Made by a program: the position numbers and the translations under genes. 64,000 nucleotides of DNA, taken from NCBI RefSeq assembly GCF_964253915.1, contig NZ_CAXUSG020000013.1, positions 81,198 through 145,197 of the forward strand. Direction: 5' to 3'. Of the stretch, positions 54,109 through 61,266 are shown piece after piece. This stretch comes from Metarhizobium sp964253915. GTDB taxonomy: Bacteria > Pseudomonadota > Alphaproteobacteria > Rhizobiales > Rhizobiaceae. Numbering within the stretch: position 1 is the first letter of the stretch; every line of letters starts with the position of its first letter. Under the pieces are notes generated by a model. The model had not been told where the DNA came from. It saw nothing but the letters and a program-made list of their open reading frames with translations, and searched no databases.

Positions 54109-54475
54109 CTTGTTAATCCCCATTTCGCCGAGGTACCCCAGCGCTCCCGCTGCGCCACCTTTGAGCAGTCCACCGGCGAAGTTCTTGAGGTTGAACCCAC
54201 CTGCAGGAGCTGCACGGGACGGCGTGGTGCTGCCAGTCGTCGTGCCAGATGTGGCGCCTCCGGGCGTCACAGGCGGGACCTTCGGCGTGACGTTCTTCAG
54301 TTTTTCGAACCAACTGACTGCCGCCTTCGCCCGCTCGGCAATCATGAGCAGTCCGGCACCGACGCCCGCCCATTCGAGGGCTGACAGGCCCTTAAGGTTG
54401 TCGGTGAACTCCTTAATTGATGAGGCGCCGCGAGCTGCATCCACAACGGCCTTGATGCCTGTCGCGATTGCGTAG
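53765..54475 (+). pseudogene. IS3-family transposase OrfA, 3' end replaced by phage sequence
   Basis: The first about 115 codons (MSNEFRQVDLMIGDVRRRRW, then TTERKLQIIEESYAAGETVS) are OrfA of the IS2 group, with the helix-turn-helix ARRHGVAPNLLYRWRRLL and leucine zipper KLEDRVRELERILGRKT. After SKAQSKSLL the frame runs on through antisense tape-measure DNA to 54475 and has no meaning. Without OrfB the element cannot transpose by itself. Confidence 0.8.
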
Positions 54476-55917
54476 ATCCGAAACCACTTGCTGAAGCCCA
54501 TGCCGCCAACGGCGAGGCCGAGATCAGTGATGAACGACGCTACAGGGCTGGAGCGAATAGCGTCATTGAGTTCCCGCAGATTTGCGCCATACTCGCGAAA
54601 CCGAGCGAATACCGCGGCGATGTGATCTTGTTTTTTTGTCGGGCCTTCCGCCGGACCAAGTAGCAGGTCGCCAAGCTCTTGGATGGACTCCTTGATTCCG
54701 CCCTTCATGCCCAGGCCCTGCAGGAAGCCCTGCGCCGCCCAGTTCAAGTCTTCGAAGACCGTTTTGCGTTCGCTCAGGGTATCGAGCACATTGCCCAGGC
54801 CCAGCGCCGCCTCACGAATGGAGGGCAGCATCCGGTCGCCCAACTGCATACCAACTTCGGAGAACTTGTTGCGCAGAATCGACAGGACGTTTTCGGTCGT
54901 CTTGGCGCGTTCCACATACTCGCGGAAGGCAGATCCGGCATACTTGGTGCGGTCGCCAACACTTTGAAGTGCATCATCCAGCAGTCCCAGATCGCCGATC
55001 AGCGGGGCAAAAGCCTTGGCTTCATCGCCAAAGAAGTCCGAAAGCAGCGCAACGTGCTGGTCTTTCGGCGCCTTGCCGATTGCGGCCAGAACCTTCTTGA
55101 TTGCCGACGGTGCATCCTTCTGCATGTCCTTGGCAAGCTGCGGAAGATTGAGGCCGAGCGCCTTGGCTACGGCTTTCTGCGACTTCTTCGCCGATGCCCC
55201 GCGCGTCATGGCCTTCACGACATTCTGCATTGCAGTCGCAGCCGTGGAAGGATCTGCGCCGGCCGCGATCATGGCGCTGCCAAGTGCGGCGGTCTGTTCT
55301 TTCGCCAGGCCGCCAATCTTTGTGAACGCACCGACGCGAAGCATGAAGTCCGTCACATCGCTGGCCTTGCTGGCCATGTTGTTCGACAGGTGATTGATGG
55401 CGTCGGCGAACTCGCCGGTCTCGCCGATTGACAGGCCCAGCTGCGTCTTCAGCTTGGCAAGGGATTCGCCGGCTTCACCAGCAGACAAGTCGAAGGCGAT
55501 GCCGACGCGGGCAGCCATCAATGCGAACTCGTTCAGATCAGCGGTGGCAATGCCGGACTCGCCTCCGGCTGCATAGAGCGCGGCCAGGTCAGTAGCGGTC
55601 GTTGGCAGCGTTGTCGCCAGGCTGAGGATGTTTCTCTGCATTTCCGCGAACTGCTGGTCGGTCGCATCAACGACCTTTCGCACATCCGCGAACGCAGACT
55701 CGAAGCGCATCGCCGCGCCGGCCGTTGAATCGATGCCTTCAGTCGCGCCAACGTATCCCGCGCCCAAAGCCATGATCTGGCCTAGGCCGCCGCGGAACGG
55801 CGCCATCAGTTGGGTTTGCTGGCGCTGCAGGCCATTCAGAACGCCGGTAATCCGGCGAGCGTTCGCGGACACATGATCCAGCAGTGACAGCTTGAGGGTG
55901 GAACTGAGGACGGCCAA
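53860..55917 (-). pseudogene. Phage tail tape measure protein (TP901 type), truncated
   Basis: The start is TTG 55917: AGGAGG stands five bases before it, while the alternative GTG 55921 would overlap that site. About 603 native codons are kept: the conserved TP901 core (FESAFADVRKVVDATDQQFAEM, then AALYAAGGESGIATADLNEF, then DVTDFMLRVGAFTKIGGLAK), helical regions and two hydrophobic stretches. It measures tail length in the intact virion. Near 54108 the gene is cut by the IS fragment, and the last about 80 codons are antisense transposase. Downstream tail genes are gone. Confidence 0.88.
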
Positions 55918-55939
55918 TGGCACCTCCTGATAGAAAGAG

Positions 55940-55956
55940 GCCCGCCTTAAGCGGGC
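55940..55956 (-). terminator. Hairpin between tail chaperone and tape measure genes
   Basis: GCCCGC-CTTAA-GCGGGC, followed on the minus strand by a short T-rich stretch (CTCTTTCT). It may attenuate transcription or shape translation after the frameshift gene. Confidence 0.45.
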
Positions 55957-56109
55957 TCAGCCAATGGCTTGGCGGATTTCGACGGCCGTCTGATACCAGG
56001 CGTCGGTCTTGGCCGGCGGCCAGCGTTCGATGTTGGACGGCGGCTCGTGGAGAACCGCCGCTATAACGCCCGCCTTCAGGCGGTAATCTCCACCGGCTCC
56101 GAGAGCTCC
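55957..56109 (-). CDS. Frameshift extension of the tail assembly chaperone
   Basis: A 50-codon open frame in the -1 phase relative to the gene at 56076, ending at TGA 55957-55959, with no start codon of its own. Its product contains HEPPSNIERWPPAKTDAWYQ and VEIRQAIG, which look like the extension domain of phage tail assembly chaperones. A -1 slip on the G-run at 56108-56112 (ATG GGG GAG) would give a 128-residue fusion. The gene order (chaperone, extension, tape measure) is the classic one. Confidence 0.5.
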   Translation of the reverse strand, partial: GALGAGGDYRLKAGVIAAVLHEPPSNIERWPPAKTDAWYQTAVEIRQAIG

Positions 56110-56342
56110 CCCATGAGGGATGCCGTGGCCGTCATGATCTTCGTCAGGTCGCCGACTTTGATCTTCTTAAAGGCAGGCATAGGCACATCCGAAATCGAAG
56201 CGAGGATGGCGAACATTTTGCTGTTCTCGCCTTTGAAGTGATCGGCCGCCATAAGGTCGCCGGTGGTCGCTTCGCGGAAAGTCAATTCCGAATAGGTGAC
56301 GCCGTTATGTTCAACGGGCGTGGAGAGTGTGTAGCTGGTCAT
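56076..56342 (-). CDS. Phage tail assembly chaperone (Mu gp41-like)
   Basis: 88 aa, MTSYTLSTPVEHNGVTYSEL, the Phage_TAC/Mu gp41-type opening, then FREATTGDLMAADHF. It chaperones the tape measure protein during tail assembly. ATG 56342 follows AAAGGACG. It lies directly before the tape measure gene and probably makes a second, longer product by frameshifting (see 55957). Confidence 0.8.
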   Translation of the reverse strand: MTSYTLSTPVEHNGVTYSELTFREATTGDLMAADHFKGENSKMFAILASISDVPMPAFKKIKVGDLTKIMTATASLMGELSEPVEITA

Positions 56343-56367
56343 TGATCGTCCTTTCTGGACATAGGAA

Positions 56368-56394
56368 AAGCCGCTCGACGGGTGCCGGCGGCTT
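56368..56394 (-). terminator. Terminator after the prohead protease gene
   Basis: AAGCCGC (56368-56374) pairs with GCGGCTT (56388-56394), followed by TTTCC on the minus strand. It lies 23 bases past the protease stop. Confidence 0.5.
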
Positions 56395-56416
56395 GGTGTT
56401 GATGGTGGTGCGCTGG

Positions 56417-57256
56417 TCAGGCTGCGGTAATCGCAAATGCCGCGGCGTAGGCGGCGATGCGGTCTTCACGGGCCATTCCTGCGCAGGCAGCCCATGCTGC
56501 CTCCGCGGCGACTAGAGGATCGGAATGTTCGCGCGTAGCCTCATCTGCCGCCAGGATCGACCGGAGGAAATCCTCGCAAATTGCGCCTTTTCCAAATGCG
56601 TCGTGGGCTCGAGTTGCCAAATTGGGCAGCGCTGCAAAATGGCGACTCGCCATCGCTTCGCGGATCTCGGCTGTCGACCGCTCATCCGTCTCTGTGACGA
56701 ATTCGCATGGCATCTCGACGTTGTGCTCGCGCCCGCGTATCTGACTTCCCGCGTCGGCAGGCACGGGAACAGCGCTGATTTCCAGCGGCTCCCAGTCCAC
56801 GACGCGCCACTCTTCGTCATTGCCGTCTCCGTCCGCATCGGTCTTGACGACCTTATGGATGGCGTAGCCGACAGAGATGTTTCGGATGATGCCGTCGCGG
56901 ATCTTGTCGATGATGGCTTTGTCCTCATCGGCGCGCGACAGCTTGATCCGGGCATAACCGATGCCGCCCTCGATACGGGCGGAGCCACGGACAACGGAGC
57001 CAATGACGTGCGCGAGACGGCCATCGCTGTGCGAGTCCAGAAACGGCGCGCCGGCATTAAGCCTGTCGAGGCGGACCGCCTTCGGAGTGACCTCAAGGAT
57101 TTCTTGGTAGTATCGATCGTGCCGCCACGACCAACGGCGCACGGGGGCGCCGGTAGTCCAAATCACTTCGATGGTGTTTTCCGCCTCGTCAAAGGAGGCC
57201 GAACGCACCTCTGCGTCCCGCCCGAACCGGGGCAGGTTTTGAATATTCTGGGTCAT
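56417..57256 (-). CDS. HK97-family phage prohead protease, capsid part missing
   Basis: 279 aa. The serine protease core matches phage prohead proteases: FLDSHSDGRLAHVIGSVV with the active His, DGIIRNISVGYAIHK with the Ser, and VVDWEPLEISAVPVPADAG. It cuts scaffold and capsid proteins during head maturation. In relatives the gene is followed by, or fused to, the major capsid protein; here the ending is Ala-rich (AAEAAWAACAGM) and the next gene is already a tail chaperone, so head genes were deleted. Confidence 0.82.
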   Translation of the reverse strand: MTQNIQNLPRFGRDAEVRSASFDEAENTIEVIWTTGAPVRRWSWRHDRYYQEILEVTPKAVRLDRLNAGAPFLDSHSDGRLAHVIGSVVRGSARIEGGIGYARIKLSRADEDKAIIDKIRDGIIRNISVGYAIHKVVKTDADGDGNDEEWRVVDWEPLEISAVPVPADAGSQIRGREHNVEMPCEFVTETDERSTAEIREAMASRHFAALPNLATRAHDAFGKGAICEDFLRSILAADEATREHSDPLVAAEAAWAACAGMAREDRIAAYAAAFAITAA

Positions 57257-57268
57257 TGAAAATCCCGA

Positions 57269-57817
57269 TTAGTGGCGTTCGAACCTGGCTGAAAGCCAGG
57301 ACGGCAAGATGGCGGACGAGTTTATCCGGCTTTTAACGTCTTGCGGAAGGCCGGCGCGGCCAGCGGCATTGTCCTGAAAAGAATGGACCGTAATTGTTTG
57401 CACAATCTCGCGAATTTTCGCGTCGCTTGCGGCTTTGCGCTGCAGCGCTTCCTCTATGATTTGGACTGCAGGGACGACCTTCTCACGAATGAATTCGAAT
57501 GTCGCAGCGGCGTCCGCGTCTGCGGCATTCCATTTTTTTTGAAATGCGGCGTCCCATTCGGCCGCCTCGGCAGCGGCAAGTTTTGCCTCGAGCTCAGTGC
57601 GCGCTGCGTCGGCGCGTTCGAAGCTGAGGCGCGCAACCTCGACAGCCTTCTCTGCCTCCAGGACTTGTTCGTCAGTTCCGGTAAGCAACAGGTCCGTTCG
57701 CCTCGCCCTTGCTGCAGCAAGCGCATTGGCGAACTCGGCAACCCCGAGCTCTGCAAGTGCCTGGCGGATGTCGCTAGCTGTTTGCGACTTCAGCAGTTTT
57801 CGAATTTTCTCGAACAT
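57269..57817 (-). CDS. Phage-associated helical protein, unknown
   Basis: 182 aa, mostly helix. Residues about 25-130 are rich in Ala, Glu, Arg and Lys with heptad-like spacing (AVEVARLSFERADAARTELE), a likely coiled coil. No family recognised. It overlaps the end of the HEAAH peptidase gene by 44 bases and precedes the prohead protease by 12, so it may belong to head morphogenesis. Confidence 0.6.
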   Translation of the reverse strand: MFEKIRKLLKSQTASDIRQALAELGVAEFANALAAARARRTDLLLTGTDEQVLEAEKAVEVARLSFERADAARTELEAKLAAAEAAEWDAAFQKKWNAADADAAATFEFIREKVVPAVQIIEEALQRKAASDAKIREIVQTITVHSFQDNAAGRAGLPQDVKSRINSSAILPSWLSARFERH

Positions 57818-58472
57818 ATTTTCCTTTCTCGGCGAGCGCGCCGAACTTGATGTTTTTCGAAATGATGGCAGCGACGCCTTCTCCGGTCAGGGTGCCCGCC
57901 GCCATAAGTGCGTTTGCGAGGTCTTCGATGGCGGCGCGCACGCGCGGGAGTGCGCATAGCCTCCGAGCCTCGGTTTCCGCCGCCCGCCACTGATCGGCTG
58001 CGGCGTTCTGCGATGCAGAAAATCCGACGATTTGCCAGGCAGCCGTTGCTGCCCGACATCCGTCACATTGACCGCCGCAAAAATCATATGCACGACTGAC
58101 AAAATCATTGACGCTGTCAGCTGGCTCATCGAGGAACCAACCGATGCGGGCGTCCTCACCGGCACCACCGGCGAGTGCCCCGACCATTCTCAGCCATGGC
58201 TCGCGTTCGGAGCTGCGAATGGCGAATACGACGCGTTCAGGCGGCACGATGCTGACGGAGATAATCGGCCAGCCTGCCAGATAACCGATAACGGCGTGCG
58301 CGGCTTCGTGCCACGCGGTACGCTCTTCGATGAAGTGCTCGACGACGCCGACCGCGGGTCCGGAGCAGTTTGTGTACCCGAAGCCGGTGACATCGCCGTC
58401 AGGTGATGCCAGATACCCCTGCGCGCGTTCCTGGCCAGCAGGGCAGCAAGCCCTAAGAACGGCAGTCGTCAT
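57774..58472 (-). CDS. Small M41-like (FtsH-type) zinc peptidase domain protein
   Basis: 232 aa from ATG 58472, which overlaps the stop of the preceding gene (ATGA). The motif ERTAWHEAAHAVIGYLAG at about residue 50 is the HExxH of peptidase family M41, and DSVNDFVSRAYDF about 65 residues later fits the segment that supplies the third zinc ligand Asp. No AAA ATPase domain and no membrane helix are present, unlike FtsH. A Cys cluster (CGGQCDGC) lies near 135. In a phage region it may process or protect a structural protein; target unknown. Confidence 0.65.
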   Translation of the reverse strand: MTTAVLRACCPAGQERAQGYLASPDGDVTGFGYTNCSGPAVGVVEHFIEERTAWHEAAHAVIGYLAGWPIISVSIVPPERVVFAIRSSEREPWLRMVGALAGGAGEDARIGWFLDEPADSVNDFVSRAYDFCGGQCDGCRAATAAWQIVGFSASQNAAADQWRAAETEARRLCALPRVRAAIEDLANALMAAGTLTGEGVAAIISKNIKFGALAEKGKYVRENSKTAEVANS

Positions 58473-58849
58473 ACTTCTGCGGCTCCTGTGGCGAATTCGA
58501 TCACCGGACACAGCCGATGTCCCAAAAAATCTATCGGCAGAAACACAGCCGCACCTTCCGGTCGGTCGCTGGTGGTGGTGATGGCGCCGCCGTGAGGACG
58601 AAAGGCCCAGGTTTCAGACGCGCCAGTCGCCAGGATCCGACGTGCCGCGGCGAAACACTCGTGAGGGCGGCCGAGGCGGTGTCGCAGCATCTCGGCACCG
58701 ATGACAACGGTCATCGCGTCGTGTTTATCGAACTTTCGGGCATGGCCGTCGATGTGACCCAACGCCAGGTCAGGGGAGCGCGAAAGCCATTGGCGAACTG
58801 CGGCTTCCGAAAGATGGATCGCCTTTGCGATCTGTTTGGTATCGAACAT
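58469..58849 (-). CDS. Phage-associated helix-turn-helix protein
   Basis: 126 aa, MFDTKQIAKAIHLSEAAVRQ then WLSRSPDLALGHIDG, a MerR/AlpA-like helix-turn-helix at the N-terminus, followed by a helical domain (MTVVIGAEMLRHRLGRP). No named family. Its stop overlaps the start of the HEAAH peptidase gene, so they are coupled. A terminator lies upstream at 58902, so transcription starts close to 58,870. Confidence 0.6.
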   Translation of the reverse strand: MFDTKQIAKAIHLSEAAVRQWLSRSPDLALGHIDGHARKFDKHDAMTVVIGAEMLRHRLGRPHECFAAARRILATGASETWAFRPHGGAITTTSDRPEGAAVFLPIDFLGHRLCPVIEFATGAAEV

Positions 58850-58901
58850 CGGCGCCTCCTCTGACGCGCGTGACTGACAACGGTGGTCACTTTGGTTGAA
58901 A

Positions 58902-58930
58902 TAAAAAAAGCTGCGCCAATCGGCGCAGCT
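58902..58930 (-). terminator. Strong terminator between phage transcription units
   Basis: AGCTGCGCC and GGCGCAGCT form a 9-bp stem with loop AATC, followed on the minus strand by TTTTTTTA. It separates the gene at 59157 from that at 58849. The 225 bases 58931-59156 hold only a doubtful 43-codon frame (58992-59123). Confidence 0.9.
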
Positions 58931-59156
58931 GGTGAATCCGACTATATCGGGGAAACTTGCCCCGCGTCGCTATGCAGCGCCGGCGGGGTGATCAGCGGGA
59001 AAGGAAAAAAACCCGCCGATGCTTGGATAGGCGGTGAGCAACCGCGCGCGGCCGCCCACCTGTCAGAGCGGTGACGGCCGCCCTGAAATACGAAAGGGCC
59101 GCATCGCTGCGACCCTCTGACATAGTTACCCTTTGGCGCGGGAAAATGAGGTACCC

Positions 59157-59960
59157 CTACGCTGCCTTTTGTCGCTGGCCACGCCAATGACGGTCGACAA
59201 TCCCGAAGCCATCGAAGATGCGAGCGCGGGCTTCACCCTTCGCACCCTTGCTTCCGGCGCCGAGGCGCTTGCCGATTGCTTCAAGAGTCAGGCCATCGAC
59301 GACAGACCATTCGAAGGCATCAATAATGGTGGGCACATAGGCCAGCTTGGCGCGGAGCAAGGCGATCTCGCGCTTGGCGTCAATCGCTGCCAGGACTGGC
59401 CAGTCGCCGGTCCATGCCTTCGGTACCGGCGCGGCGCGCTTCTTGGTTTCGTCGCTTGTTACCGCAGCGCGGCGCGGAGGCGTGTCGATATTGGCGCGCT
59501 TGCCGGTAACGACCTTCGGTCCTTTGTCCCGGCCTTCCTCGTCCTTGCTGTGTATGACGTAGAGGTCGACGGCTTCCCGTCCGACCAGCTGCGTCGGCAT
59601 GGTCGCGGTATCGTGCAGATTTCTGTATCGGACGGCCAAGTTGAGGCAATGCTCGTTCTTTTCCGTGCGGAGAAGCTTTTGAAGCGGCCAGTCTTCGTTG
59701 TCATTTGCCTCCTGCCCAGACGACCATTGAGAAGAATACCAGGCTGCCCCGTTTCTGATCCAAAGGCTCATCCATTCTTCTTGCCGTCCCTCCGGCGCAG
59801 CCGCCCACCAGTGTTTTGGCGGCGGGTCTCCAGGTAATCGCACCGTCACGCCCGACGAGCGGATTCGAGTTCGACGAGGCGCCCATTCGCCCTTTTCGAG
59901 AATTGCAGGCAGAGTGTCGCGCCGGTCAAAAACCGGGATTTCTTCATTCAAGGCCGTCAC
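59157..59960 (-). CDS. Phage-associated protein, unknown, C-terminal helix-turn-helix-like
   Basis: 267 aa from GTG 59960 (ribosome site weak, so the start is uncertain). The first half has Trp-rich WWAAAPEGRQEEWMSLWIRN; the last 60 residues contain SVVDGLTLEAIGKRLGAGSK, a likely helix-turn-helix or sigma-like DNA-binding segment. No family recognised. A promoter (TTGACA, 17 bases, TAGACA on the minus strand at about 60055-60027) overlaps the palindrome at 60033, so it is probably repressor-controlled. Confidence 0.6.
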   Translation of the reverse strand: MTALNEEIPVFDRRDTLPAILEKGEWAPRRTRIRSSGVTVRLPGDPPPKHWWAAAPEGRQEEWMSLWIRNGAAWYSSQWSSGQEANDNEDWPLQKLLRTEKNEHCLNLAVRYRNLHDTATMPTQLVGREAVDLYVIHSKDEEGRDKGPKVVTGKRANIDTPPRRAAVTSDETKKRAAPVPKAWTGDWPVLAAIDAKREIALLRAKLAYVPTIIDAFEWSVVDGLTLEAIGKRLGAGSKGAKGEARARIFDGFGIVDRHWRGQRQKAA

Positions 59961-60032
59961 CGTGAATTTGAGGAATCGATTGTCGGGGAGTCGCCATTAG
60001 GGCGATTATCGGTGTCTAGCACATTCTAAAAG

Positions 60033-60058
60033 ATTTGTCAATAGGTGTATTGACAAAT
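60033..60058. promoter_or_regulatory. Perfect 11-bp-arm palindrome, operator over a promoter
   Basis: ATTTGTCAATA (60033-60043), GGTG, TATTGACAAAT (60048-60058). It covers the -35 TTGACA of the minus-strand promoter for the gene at 59157. Typical of a phage repressor operator. Confidence 0.75.
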
Positions 60059-60090
60059 TATGGAAAATGTGTATGCGGGTGGCTGAGATA

Positions 60091-60507
60091 TGGAAATTTC
60101 CACATCTGCTTTTTCTGGCCACGACCCAACGTGGCCAACCGCGACGCCACCATCGCCCACTGTGATTTCGTCGCAAGTTGCGACGAGATCAAAAACGTCG
60201 GGATCGGCGCACGGGATGCGCGAGATTGCCGAAATCAAAGTCTCAAATTGAGACTTTGATCGGAGAGGGCGGTGATAGAAAATCAGTTCGCCACGATGGC
60301 GAACTGATCGAAGACAAGGCAGACCGCTTCACCAAGACCGCAGCCGGCTTTCTCGGCGACGATTTCGCGGGTCTTTTGGCCCGTCCAATGTGCAAAATTT
60401 TGCACATTGCTCTGTTTGCCGGAAGTAGTATCGCCTCCGCGCCTGTTGCCCATCTCTACCCGCAGCGCCTCTGCAATGGCGGAGGAGGAAAATCGTAACG
60501 GTTACGA
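60091..60507. repeat. Cluster of seven further palindromes with different sequences
   Basis: 60091-60102 TGGAAATTTCCA; 60116-60137 arms TGGCCACG/CGTGGCCA; 60168-60186 TCGTCGCAA/TTGCGACGA; 60234-60260 13-bp arms ATCAAAGTCTCAA/TTGAGACTTTGAT; 60282-60308 12-bp arms ATCAGTTCGCCA/TGGCGAACTGAT; 60386-60409 24 bases, arm CAATGTGCAAAA; 60493-60507 TCGTAAC/GTTACGA. Apart from short cores the sequences are unrelated. Most centres are 1-4 bases wide, as for dimeric repressors rather than terminators. No gene spans them all. Confidence 0.8.
60283..60453 (-). pseudogene. Fragment of a ParB-like phage regulatory protein
   Basis: A 56-codon frame from ATG 60453 contains NVQNFAHWTGQKTREIVAEK followed by AGCGLGEA. 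The block KTREIVAEKAG is typical of the segment after the ParB nuclease-like domain in phage and rhizobial regulators (usually continuing AGFGNGKTYEQA). The frame loses this match soon after and ends inside a palindrome. The in-frame upstream part (to about 60501) reads SSSAIAEALRVE, consistent with the same family. Probably a decayed remnant; a functional miniprotein is not excluded. Confidence 0.4.
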
Positions 60508-60822
60508 ATTTGCCTCCGATTGTCTCTCCGCCCGCACTGGATGTGGAAAGCAGAATTTTTCTTTTGGCCGTGCTGACACACCCTTACTGCATGTAGGGGC
60601 TGGTTTTCGTTTTGTTCATGTGGATAGCCACCAAATCTACGCTTGCATCGATTGCAAATTCCGACAAAACGAATCAGAGTCGGGCCAGTGGAATCACCCA
60701 CTAACCTGAGTTTGCACGGATAAGCAGCTTGCCGAAGCAAACGCGCGATTTGAAATCGGTGATCTGACAATCCCGTGCTACTTCGTTCAGGTCATTTGAT
60801 CAAGCCGCAGAAAGTTGGATAC
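60508..60822. other. Non-coding stretch before the GIY-YIG-like gene
   Basis: About 315 bases with no convincing gene. It has a small palindrome CGATTT-G-AAATCG (60746-60758) and an A+T-richer patch. A minus-strand 104-codon frame across it (60456-60770) has no start or composition support. Confidence 0.35.
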
Positions 60823-61215
60823 ATGACTTTTTCCACGGCGACGTGCGGTCGCATTGGATGGTGGCGTGGCGCTTCAGGTACGCAATGGATCACTTCGGCT
60901 TTTCCGATTGATCAGTTCTACTATGAAGGCCCCGCGGTGTATCTCTTTGCACAGCACAATGGCTACGGGCATTGCGACGCGAAGTACGTTGGGCAGACCG
61001 GCGACTATGATCGCCGGATGTCAGAACATTATCGCGACAAGATGTTTCTGGCCCGTTTGCTCGGAGCAAACGAGGTTCACGTTCACCTCTTGGCCACCAG
61101 TGAAGCGGAGCGGTTTCGCATTGAGACTGACCTCCGGCGCCAGCTTGAGCCGATTCTGAACCTTCAGGGCAAGGGATCTGGTCTTTTCGGGCTGGCTGCC
61201 GCCTTCCGGCGGTAA
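60823..61215 (+). CDS. GIY-YIG-like nuclease-fold protein
   Basis: 130 aa from ATG 60823 (a GTG at 60775 would add 16 residues). The segment GPAVYLFAQHNGYGHCDAKY then VGQTGDYDRRMSEHYRD fits the GIY-YIG pattern (VYLF for GIY, KYVGQT for YIG, followed by the Arg/Lys and Tyr/His region), and ETDLRRQLEPILNLQGKG resembles the late Glu and Asn of the fold. Small stand-alone proteins of this type occur in phages and rhizobia; nuclease activity is not proven. It is the only plus-strand gene in the 54.5-64 kb interval. Confidence 0.65.
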   Translation: MTFSTATCGRIGWWRGASGTQWITSAFPIDQFYYEGPAVYLFAQHNGYGHCDAKYVGQTGDYDRRMSEHYRDKMFLARLLGANEVHVHLLATSEAERFRIETDLRRQLEPILNLQGKGSGLFGLAAAFRR

Positions 61216-61231
61216 GGCAGGGTTGATAAGG

Positions 61232-61266
61232 AAGGTGGCAGATTCCGTTGCAATCTGCCACCTTTC
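61232..61266. terminator. Bidirectional terminator between converging genes
   Basis: AAGGTGGCAGATT (61232-61244) pairs perfectly with AATCTGCCACCTT (61252-61264), a 13-bp stem. It follows the GIY-YIG-like gene and touches the stop of the minus-strand gene at 61265. Confidence 0.8.

Noticed and set aside
58992..59123. 43-codon minus-strand frame starting MSEGRSDAALSYF
   Set aside because: A start and a weak ribosome site exist, but the second half is low complexity and it ends near a terminator; support is too weak to list as a gene.
60178..60498. 106-codon plus-strand frame across the palindromes
   Set aside because: The opposite strand in the same place shows the ParB-like segment, and this frame has no recognisable motif.
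60456..60770. 104-codon minus-strand frame with a Cys-x2-Cys pair
   Set aside because: Starts with TTG without ribosome site, overlaps the palindrome region and ParB-like fragment, and its composition looks random.
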